27,099 nucleotides of DNA from a virus: the IMG/VR virus record IMGVR_UViG_3300023176_004905, positions 1 through 27,099 of that record. One strand, 5' to 3'. A program made the position numbers and the translations under genes. This document shows, in pieces, positions 9,303-21,300 of this stretch. A model generated the notes under the pieces. That model had not been told where the DNA came from and made no database searches. It saw only the letters and a program-made list of their open reading frames with translations. Numbering within the stretch: the stretch's first letter is position 1; every line of letters begins with the position of its first letter.

Positions 9303-12300
9303 TTAGAAACCTCTTATCCTTAAATCAAGAGAGTCTGTAGTTGCAGTGCTCCCCATGACTAAATTTAATGAACTTGGGAGTGGGCCACTTGGTGCTGATA
9401 TGTTCAAGAACAATCCACTTTGATCTATCCCATCGGCAGAAGCAATCCCACTTACGCCAAAATTGTTCAGTCCTAAAGTATTATACACATTTGCACTGCT
9501 TGCTCCCAACATAGAAAGATTCATGTTTCCAGACTCTAATACTGGTCTGCCAGAAGCAACCAGATTCATAGAACCATCTTCTTGAGTTCCAAATAGTATC
9601 TTTAGATCAACCTCTTTTACGTATGGTCTGTGTGCCACAAAACCCTTTCTGGAGGGGTCAAAGCCAGAAACTTCTAAGAAAATGTCACCATTTTGATTGC
9701 TAAAGATAATTCCTGAAATTTTGTATTCAATTGGGTCGCCAGAAACGTTCTGGTATACCCTAGTTTCCAATCTATCTGTACTTTCTTTTGGTTTTTTATT
9801 GCCAAATACGTGGGCATCTATCCATCCGCCACTGTTTGGAATGGCTGGAATTTGCTCTCTGAGCATAGCGTCAAAGGTGTATGCAGATCCAGCGTTTGCA
9901 AGACCACTCGTTGGGTGATTGCCGCTTGTAGGCCAATCATGGTTTGGAGATCCAATTACCAGCGTGTAATCACTATCACCACGGAAAGAGCGGTAAATGG
10001 CTACAGATTTTCCAAAGTTGTCGTTATCAGACCCACTAGCAGTTAGGATGAATCCTCCAAGTCCATCATCATCAATATCTGTTTGAATTCTGTCTTGATA
10101 TCCCACTGCGTACAGCTTTTCAGCAAACTGCCACTCTTGCGTTCTGGCTCCAAAATCTACTAATTCATTTCTGTAGTTGTAAACAGCACCACCATTAAGG
10201 ATCATAAGACCGCTATTATTGTTGAACTGGTCTACACGGATACCAGAATCGGCTAAGTCATAGAAGGAATGGGACGGAATGTCGTATTCGCCGTTAAAGC
10301 TCTTTCTTTGGAAAGCTGTACTTAAACCGCTTCCATTGTAGGCGACCGCACCGCTGTAGATATGGTGATGTAAGGTAGCGAAGTCATGATTAGGAGCACC
10401 GATTGCTGCCATATCACAATCCATAGAAACAGAGAATCCAAATCTATCGCCCCTTCTTCCATATTCAAGAATAAAGCTAGGATCTGCAATTTGGTGTGGA
10501 CCACGCTCTGCTTCCAGAACCTCAATTGGGCTTGGAGAGAAATCGTAAATTCCGACATTTACATTATCAGGCTTGATCTTAGCACCAAACTCCCAAGGTA
10601 AACCCTCTGCAATTACATTTCTGCCGTTGTCTGTGTTGTTGTATACAAATGCGGCACCAGCACCACCATCTGCACCAATCTTGGCTCCAGACCCAGCTTC
10701 TCCATTTTGAATCTCATGCCACTGGACAACTCCACTAATTCCGCTAACCGCTGTTTCAGCAGTAAACGCATTGTAAGGAGCACCAACAATTAACTTACCA
10801 TCATTGATCTCAATAGAGTAACCGAACAAGTCGCCCGGACATCCAGAATTAAATATGTCATAATCTAGATAATCTGTGTTTTCTATCTTCATCAATTCTG
10901 TCATGCCGCCACCAATACCGGCATCAACAATAAAGTCTTTATCTGTATCGTCATTAAGATCTAACAGCAAGTCGTAATCTTGATAGATACCACCTTGGTA
11001 ATTTACAATATCTAGGAAATCACCGCTAAATCTTGGATAAACACCATGAGTTCCAAGTGCGTCGTTATTAAAGAACTCTTCTTTTCTAGCCTGTATTTTT
11101 AATGGCTCTTTAATTTCTTCAGGTCTGGTTAATGTGGTTGGATCATAAGAATCTTCATTATCTGAATAAAGACCCAAACTACCTACCACGCCATTTCCAC
11201 CCCAAAGTCGGCTTGGGCAAAGAGTGCCAGCACCAATAGATGATCCACTTACGGCAACATATTTAGCTGTACTGCCACGCTCAGGAGCACGTATCTTCTG
11301 TGTAAATTCCCAATTCTTTCCAGCAACAGTATTTCTAGGAATACCAAGATCAAACCCTCCAGCCTGACCCTGCGGAGAACCGGCTCCACCGCCAAATCCT
11401 ACGCTGCCATCTCTTGACTCTTCTGGACTAGGCGGATACAAGTTTCTAACAAAACTCTGATTACCCTGAGTAGCAGCCGCCCTATAGTGAGGACATTGCC
11501 CCTGCAATAACGTAGAGTCTGAAATCAGAATAATCTTTGATCTTCTAGATCCATTTCTGAACGAAGTAAAGTTCTCAAACTCTTCTGCTACAATGACTGG
11601 GCCATCTTCTATTTCTTCCTGTGCCCAATCTACAGAAGCCTCTAAACAATCAGGATCGTCAAATGGAATGTCTCCACAGTATAATTGACTCTTATGTTTT
11701 ACAGGTCTTGATTCGCCCGGAATGTATCCGCTCTGAGCAGGGTTGACAATGTACATACAATTAACTGGAATAGGAGGACCATCTGGCACAAGTCCACTAC
11801 TCGTAGTTGTACTAATTGTGGTTATTACTTCAAGTGGTGCTCCCGATACTGAGAGAATACGAGGTGTTGAAGGTGGTAAAGGAATACCAGATAACAACTT
11901 AGCATCTATAAAGCTAGACCATCTGTTTGTATTAAATTGTAATTCTAACTCGGTTATATTCTGTACCTCATCAGTTCTAAAATCAAATACAAATTGAGAA
12001 GGAGTAAAGGTAGTAGTCTTATTCAATTCTGTAATAGTTCCACATGAATCAAAACTTGTGGATGCTGTGCCAAAATTGCCCTCTCTTTGTATCTCAGTAG
12101 GTGTATCTAGACATATTCCAAACTCTTCAAATTTAGTCTCAGAAACCCAGTTGACCCAAACTCTGTATCCAGATCCCGGTTCGATTGGGAATTTAACAGA
12201 AGCGTTTCCATCAATCGTCCAGTTGTTTCTGCTAGTGTACTCTTTGTATGTCTGAATGACAGGATTATTGAAGGATATTATTCTTTCGAAATCTGCCCCT

Positions 12301-15300
12301 CCAGAAAGCGGCACAATAGACTTCTTATCCGCCAAACCTAAATCACTTCCCTCGCCACCAGTCTTTTCACTAAATTCAATTCCACTCAAGCTAGTAGCAA
12401 ATTGATAGTTGGGGAATGTCCATGCATATCCATCATCACAACCGCTAACACTGTCGGTTGCATAGTTAACAATCTGGCTGGAAGTTTCTCTACCGTAAGT
12501 CTCTACCACTGATTCTCTATGATATTCACCCTGTTTTGGTAGGAACATTGGCCTACTGGTGACACCAAGTCCGCTACAGAGATAATCAATTCTATCAGCA
12601 GTTTCTTGTGCATCTTCTTCATTATCCGCATTATACGTAATGATAAGTTTCTTTTCACCAGTATCTAACCAACTGTTTAAACTTGCGAAGTCACTGCTTG
12701 ATGGTTTTCCAGATGGGAACGCAAGCCAAGCAAAATCTATCTGATCGTTCAACGCACTCATTGGTTGATTCTCTTTAAAGTATCCTCCAGCGAGCAACAA
12801 TTCAACATTTATTTTATTACCGAGACTATGATCTGTTGATGAACCATCATAGTTGTAAGCACTGTTTAAGGAGGATCTTCCTGTAAACCCATTAATTTGA
12901 ATACCTTTAGCAACCTCATCGCAGTTCTTGCGAATCATATTGAGATAGAATTCTGTATTCTTATCGTCATTATTGGTTGGGTGCGTGATACCTCTACTAG
13001 CATCATCTTCGGGCCATTGACCTGCTAAAATATAGACTCTAGAGTTATTGAGCGTTCCATCGGATTTTTTACCAGATTCAACAAGTGCAAAAATATGATC
13101 TGGATAGACAGTTTCTCTAACTGTCCTCTCAGATGTCGATGAAGTCCCCGTAGCTTGCAAGATTCCATCTCGACCATTAAGGGTGTCTGGATCAAACATG
13201 TCTCCACCAAATGTGAACTCATTGAATAATCCAGATATAGATGAATCGGTATCCTCTTGAATAGAGAAAGCAATCTCGTCTTCATTAACTTCTGCTAAAG
13301 AAATGTCTGTTTCGTTTTTACGTGTAACTTTATACTTGTAACGCTGCTCGTAATCGCACTGAAGTCCAGAAGTCGCCGGTTCAAACCAGTAAATATCAGG
13401 TAAGTGTTCAGCGGTAGTCAAAACTGGCGTTGGTGATTGATCCTGCTTGAAGAATAGCGGCTGTGGTGTGTCATCACAAATAGGAGTAAAGTTATTGAAC
13501 AAGAAGGGCCAGTTTCTCTGGTATCGAACAACTTTACATGTCTTAGGTGTGGTCAAAACACAAGAGTCATTCCATTCAGCACGTAAATCTCCACGATTAC
13601 CATCTAGTGGGAACTCACACTTTGTATTGATGATCTGCGGTGATCCATTACAACTCGCACCGTCTGGACAGCCAATTGTAGCAAAGTAATCTTCTAGACC
13701 GTCTCTGGATAAGTCTATTCTAATATCGCCAACACCCTTGACATAATATTTACCGTCATACTCAATTGTTCTGGCAGTAGAGTATGCTGGCAAGAATGAT
13801 GCGGTTGCATTGTACTTATCATCATTTAAATCTTGCTGACTAACACATCCTTGTATCGAGTAGCTTTGATCTTTAGCGGCTTGAATCCGCATCCTAGAAC
13901 CTAACTTTTCTAGGATTTTGTTAATAATATCATTAGACTCTTTGTATAGTCCATTATCTTCCCATACTGGGTCGTTACCAACCAAGACGAGATTTCTATC
14001 GCCAAGCTCCAGCCAATCTTTTATGTTGTCGATAATCTCATCACTGGCAGCGTCAACTTCTGGCGTAATAATAAACGCAAGACCGGCCTCTTGAGGAATC
14101 TCAATTTCCGAGAAGTCCATTCTTCTCCAGTCTTTACCTTGGTAGTCTGAAAATCCGGTAGATCCAGAACCAAAGATTAAAGGCCAGTTACTTTCATCAT
14201 AGTATCCAGCGTCTCTTTCTTCATCGTGAGTTGATCTATCTAAGTTTCCGAAACGGCCAAACTCTACAACCTCGTTATGTGGGAAGTATTTTCTATTGTG
14301 GAACATTCTTACCGCACCAGCGTTATGATAAGAAGCCCAAGACTTAACATTATCGCCCCAAACATTAATGTCTTCAAATTCGTTGAAGGAGTCTGTAGGT
14401 GCCCCAAATGCTACAATCTCACCATCTTCGTCTACAGAGCAACTCCAGCCCATTCTGGATGTTCCCGCAAACTCGTCGATGAGGAACTTTCTTGTTCCGA
14501 TATATCTAACATCATTATGACCGTACTCAAACGTCAACTGATATGGCTCTGGAAGTGAAGAACCCCAGAACGTAACATCGTTTCGATATTCAAACCTGTC
14601 TGGAGATTTGATGTAATCATAAGTAGCTGTCTTAGCGATTGCTGCACCAGAAGCACGCTCTATAGAATCATAGTATTCTACAGCGTAATTAAATGGACTT
14701 CCTTTGAAGACAAGCCATCTTCTAATATTGTCGTATACCTTTTGAATCTCCGATTCGCTTCTTTCATAAATCTTACATGGGTTGTTATTCCAAGGAGATC
14801 CAATTGCTAATACTTCTGAATTCTTACTAAGAGCAACAGAGTGTCCGAAACGGTCATTGTAAGTTTTGGCATATCCAGCACCAAATATACTTTCTGGATC
14901 ATCAAAAAGTTCAGATTCGTCGTTAGGTGAAACAATGACTTGAACACAGTTAAAATTATCACGCTCTTTTTCAAACAAGTAAACTCTACCGCCAGATGCA
15001 GGAGGAACTTGGAACTCAGTAACAACTGACCCGTGAGTATTGCCCCAGATTTGACCAACACCGCTAGTGATAAAGTTTCTATTTAAAGTAGTGTTAGTAA
15101 ATGTTGTTGATAAACGACCACTATCAAAAGTATCCTGCATTAACTCAACAGATGTATCCGCCCAGTCTTCAGATTTACCTATGACTGTATGTAAGTGACC
15201 GCTTTGCTGAATACCTTGAACAAAGTCAGTAACACCACTAGCAAATGAGTGCTTCTCATAAAAATCTTGGAACTTATCGTATATATTGTAAACTGTGCCA

Positions 15301-18300
15301 TTTTCATCGGCATATTGTAAAGCTCCAGCAGTAGATCCTGTCTGCTCTTTGAACATACCAATAATAGCTGGAATACCACTGTAGGCAGCAGCATTTGGAT
15401 TACCACTTGGGAAAGCTGTAAAGAATCCATCGAGAACAGTATCGAACATTTGGTTGAATACGACCGGCTGACCAGAAGCAACAAAGTCAGCAAGAGTTCC
15501 TGATCCACCAAGTACGCCAGAACCAACCTCAGTTAGAAGATCAAGGTCGTCTAGTCTAGGAATGTATCTGTGTGTAAACCAATCAGACTCATCGGTAGAA
15601 ATATTAGGATAATCCCTATTGGAGTAGGTTAATTGGAAGACAAGTAGATTTGGCTTAATTTCTGCATACCACTCGTCTGGCCCAGCGTTCCAAGGTGCTG
15701 AGAAGTATTTCCAAAGAATATTAAATTTACCAGCCGAAGCAGCAACCTTTTGTAACTTAGGCTTATTGTATGCGAACAGGTCGGCAAAAATCATTCCCGC
15801 AGTAGGAACACCAGAAGTTACAAGATCGTCAAACTGTCTTGACCATTTAGCACGAGGTGCTCCAACCGCAATAACTTCTCTGTCACCACTGGCCGACAAT
15901 GACAATGATTCACCGAACTGTCTACCTTCTTGACCAATCTGCCACTTGTTTCCAGAGATAGAAAAATCACCAAATGATAATAGATTATCTGTTGTTCTCT
16001 GGATATAATCTTTTCTAAAGCCAGATGGTAGCATCAACTGCTCTTCCAAGACCCAATCTGCTTTCTTGCCAGCCTCGTCTTGCCCTCTTCGATACAAGAA
16101 TACAGCACCCGCACCGCTGACTTCTATGTTACCAAAACCACCACCAGATGGATAAACGCCATAGTCAGGAATTGTGATATTAGGTGCGGCAACAGCCATG
16201 ATATCTTCACTGACAGCAACGTTTTGACCAAATTTGTCACCAATGCTTCTGCCAGACGCAACGATCAAGTCAGAGTCAGAGTAAAGGTTTGCAGAAGGAG
16301 GAACACCACCGGCATCGTCACCAATAAGTTTGACACCAGAGAATACAATGTTTCCATTGCAGTCCTCTGTACAGCATCCGCTACCGTCTGCATACCAAGC
16401 TGGACCACACATTCCATATTCCCATTCCTCAAATGTTCTTGGGACAGGAATAGCGTCAGTAGAACCAGTAACAATACTCATGGTTGCAAAGTATGGAGTA
16501 GAAGGAAGAAGTTGGGTGTACTTCCTTATTCCATAGTAGTTTCCGCTGTATCCTAAACCGCCTTCAAAGTTGATCGCACCAGAATTTGTGTAAGTAGCTT
16601 TGGCCCGGAATATTCCACCTTCGTTGCATGTCTCTTCTCTCCAAACAGTGCAGTCTGTTTCAAGTGCGGCATCAACCGCTTTGCTTGGGCTGTCCCCTGT
16701 GCAAGATCCATAACCTATTAAGTCTACACCTCTAATCTCATTGTCTGCGGACAGGGAGGCATAAGAGTTATCTTCTAGTTCAATTCCGGTTCCATAGTTA
16801 TTATTGTGCCACAGTCCAAATGCAGATCCAGCACCTTTAGATCCTACATTGTAACTTGCCGTAACAAGATTAACTGTGCTTGTCAGTAAAGATTCTACTA
16901 ATGGGTTATGGAGATACAGATTCATGTCTGTATCAATTATGTTTGGAGCATTAATATACAACGGCATAGTAGACGTTGTTCGTGAGCCCGGAATCTGGTT
17001 TCTTCCAAACATGCTCAGATTAATAAATCCACTTGCAGCAGTCTCTTGTGTATTCCCAATAGACCTATTATATAGGTACATTGGAATTGATCGGTATATA
17101 CTAGTTCTATCACCAAGAGATGCAGACATATTCAGATTGAGGAATGGACCCTCTGGGCTTTCACCGAAATCTACATTATAGACAGTGAGAGGAAGACCAA
17201 AGATATTCCCGCTGCCATAGTTTGGAGAGTTTGGATCTGAAGTATCTGAATTTCCATCTAAGGAATTGTCTAGTGATCCGAGGACAACTGGTAAGGCAAG
17301 TGGCATACTTCCAGAAGCTATATCTGGAATTTGACCACTGACATATAGATTGAATGAGATGTCGCCAGACTGTGGCGGGATGAACAAGTTAAGTGCTTCA
17401 CTACGCTGGAAAGCACCACTAACATTGAGGTGGAAACCAGAAGGAAGCCCTTCTGAAATAACATCGTAATCAAAAGGAACCTGAATAGTAAGATCTAAGC
17501 TGTCATTGACTTCCCTTGGGAAACCACCAATGTTCATATTCAGAGTATTGGACGCAGGATAAGCACCGCTAGAATACAAATTAAATGTGCCACTATTAGC
17601 AGTTTTGCAAATATTGACATCCTGCATCCTAACATGCGAAGAGTGCATCTCAAGTCTAGAATCAAACGCTGGCCCAGATGGGTAAACCAAGTCGTACTGA
17701 ACGAACATTTGATTTACGTCGTCTTTAAAGTATCTTTCTGAGAAGTCTTTTAATCTTGGCTCTTCGGGGAAGACAGTCCAAGCATCAGTTTCTTCACAGA
17801 TAGAATCGTAATCAAAAACGGATTCAAGTTTGATTAAGCAACTAGACGGTTTAATGTAGTGAGTTTTACGGTTTACAAGTCCCCAGTTTGGTTCGTCTGG
17901 AGTCCAATATGGCTCCTGCTTCTTGGTGTAAAGACTAACGATCATCTGAGGTCCAGAAGGCATGATATCAGTACATGCTTCCCACTCTATGCCTGCACCA
18001 GTCTTATGCTCAATAACGGTCTCAACAACGAGGGCACGTTCAGAGAATTTGTATCCGACTGGTAGGTTTTTAGTTATTCTTCTATTTACAGCATAGAATG
18101 AATCTTGAACGTCTGACAAATGGAAACGTAGGAAATCGTTTTCCATCTGTGTATGATATGCAACACCACTATCTACATTAGACAATAATGGTAAGTCATT
18201 GTTTTGTGAGTAACCAGAGCCATGATGATTTAACTCAAAGATAATATGTTCTGCGTTTGGACGTTTTTGCCACTGGTCAAACCCAAATCCAAACTGACAC

Positions 18301-21300
18301 CACTTAAAGTCACCGATAGCCCAATCGTTGTAAGTATCTTCGTTTACTCTGTCCCAAAGTTTATATCTGTCATTAGTATGAGACTCGTCAGGATCAAAGA
18401 ACTTAGCACGACTATTTTCTAAGAAAACATCTGCGTTAACGCCCTTATAAGTTTTATCTGCACCGGACGCTACAATGTTCGTACCAAATCCGTACAGGGT
18501 ATCAACACCAGAACTATAGGTAGAGACACCAAACTCACTGACCAGCATATTCATGCCCACGCCAGAGCCAGCAGAATATCCTAAGACAATATTTGCATCG
18601 TTTGCATTTTTATGGAACGGAGAAGATGTAGCTCTCAGTACATCAAAGTCAGATCCACCAAATTCATTATCAGTGTAAAGTCTAAGTCTATGGTTGCCAT
18701 TATCATTATATGTAAGAATAGTATTTAATGGGAATTGATAGCCGCTATACTTGATAGTATCTTTGACTGTTATAATATTACCATTGACATCTTGGGCGTA
18801 ACCGCAAAGGAATCCATCCTCATAGCCGAGGGCAAAATCCATGTCTTCAGCAGTGCTCCACTTAGACACAATAACGCCACTGTCGAACAGGTCGTAGTCT
18901 ACTCCAGAAACGTTTGCGTCTGGTGTGAATCTAGTGAAGATAGCAAAACCGCCAGATACATCAACAGGGCCAAAGTCAATATTCTGACCACCAGCTTCAC
19001 CACTAATTCTAATGACTCTATCAAATGCGTCGGCAATCTTTCCATACAATGGGTTTCCAACAAAGGTTGTAGAACCATTGGATAAAGATGTCCAGTCAGT
19101 AGTGGTATAGTTACCGCTGTATCCCGGAAGTTGATCGTTAAACAATGTGCCACTTGCAAATCTCCAACCAATATTATGGTGAATCTCTGGATCAGTCAAG
19201 CACAGACCACTGAGAGTACCCAAGCCACTAGGAGAGGATGGACCCATGTCAACAGACAATACATATCTATTTTCTGGCCCAAACGAATCAAACTTGTAGT
19301 AACCTGACAAGAATGGGTAGTCTATAGTTGGATTTTCAAAACCAAAACTGAAGGAGTCTAGGTCGTATGGTCCACGAACTGTACCCTCTGAACCTCGCCA
19401 CCTTCTAGAGTAGTTTGTTTTGATTGTATCAGGCGAACTATAAGCATGGGGAAGACCTGCGATGGCAGAAATTGGTTGATACCCAGAGCCAGCGTTTAGT
19501 ATGTCATCATAAGATTCCATGCCCGATGGGAACAATGCACCTTCTGATCTACCAGCCTGAGCCTTGCCTATCTTCTCACCACCTTGAGTGTAGATGTTTA
19601 GACCGTCTGCTGGTGCATATCTAGCACAAAGCTCTATGTATGCAATAGAAGCACCACTAGGAAGTGGATAAATGTCTAAGTATAAATGTTCCAATAACGA
19701 GCTTAGACTATAATCTCTAGATACTCCATACCTTACATTGTCATCAAGAATAACCAAGGGTACTTCATAAAGTTGGAAGTCAGTAGTATTAACCACTGGG
19801 TACTGGGCCAATTTGTAATGGTCGTTACCGCTCGCTTCAAAGTAGTCATCTCTCTCAGATAGTCCAGCACCACCCATTGTCCAGTCTGAGTTGTCACCGT
19901 AGAAGCCTGATAGAACTGGGTGCTGTCCAATATGGGGCACAAATTGGTCATTTAAGAAAACGCCAGACGGGTCTTGAATAAATCCTCCAGATGGGCTTGT
20001 TACATTCAACAACTTGTCGTCGCTGTAACCAACAACATCAAGTACATAGTCTCTGGTGCCCACTTCTTTTTTAGCCAGAACCTTGAGTGTTAAAGATTCT
20101 ACATTAAAGTAAGGCGAGTCTTCTTGTATCTCTTCTGTACGTTTTTCTACATTAAATGCACCGCTGGGTGAGAACCATATATTCTTTGTGCCCTGATCAA
20201 ATGCAAAGTCAAAATCACCCGGAGTAATTTCATCTACTTTTGATCTTCCATGCTTAAACTTCAGTATGAGCTTACCAGAGTCAGCAACGTCTCCACCCTC
20301 TGCGGTCCGTAGCTTGATGTAACGGTCATCATTTTGAACTTTAAGAATATCAATAAGTTCTTGTGCCCCGCACACATCTTCATTTGTTGCACTAAGAGTG
20401 TCGTTTTCCCATATGTTATTATTTACCGCTGGGTATATTGTAGTGTCATATGTATTGAGGGGCATAAAGTTAGGCTTGATACACCTCTCAAGACGCCTAC
20501 CTTTGTCCCTAACAGCTACTTGGAATGGGAGATAGTTTTCTGGTCTTGGTCCGAATCCGCCACTATTACAAATCTCAACAGCAGAGATTCTAAAACCTCT
20601 TGTTGGATTGATAAACCGAACTTCTTGAGTTGATAAAGGTTGACCATCTAGGGCAAGGTAGTTATTTCCACTAGCATAGAATGTTTCGGGAGTAATGTAG
20701 TTATCTTCGAAACCCTCGTCAAAACCCTCTGTAAATGGATCATCTAAAGAAACGGCACGCACACTAAAAGACAGTTGGTATCCAACGTCTTCGTGCATGT
20801 GGGGAATACCACGTCTTTGCCAGTCGTACCTATCTGATATAGCATTTAATTCTGGCAAAGAAGAGTATGTTGAAAAGTTTTCATACTCGTCGTTAGCATC
20901 GCCCTTTATCTGTATGTCATTATACTTTACAATTAAGTTTCCAGAAGGGTCGGAAAGTCGAATATTGTATAATGTATAAAGAGGAGGAGTCTTAGACTCT
21001 AGGTTTGATAATGGTGCTGATACACGAATTCTAAACGCAGAATGATCTGGCCTAACATTTAAACTTGTTAGGTTACAATTATATTGGAAGAGGCCCTCTG
21101 TATGTATTGTATTCGGCTCAATATATGAATTCAAATCATCTGATAGATTATTAGAGTCGCCGCCATCTTTTGCTGTACCTTCATAAACACCTTCATCAAT
21201 GTAAGACCAAAGATTACCGGATTGATTGTATGGGGCAATAAACGACCCGAACCCGTCTGCAACAGAAAGGTCGCCAGAAGGATACAGCTTACCCTGACAG

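Noticed and set aside
14376-16298. Possibility that the FG-GAP-rich gene is a bacterial adhesin or integrin-like surface protein rather than a phage gene
   Set aside because: There is no signal peptide, sorting signal or membrane anchor, and the gene is translationally coupled to a tape measure gene on one side and a virion-type gene on the other.
16080-16556. Plus-strand open frame of 158 codons
   Set aside because: It is antisense to the FG-GAP region of the giant gene, where the minus-strand protein has clear motifs. Composition (Thr/Arg/Cys/Ser) looks random.
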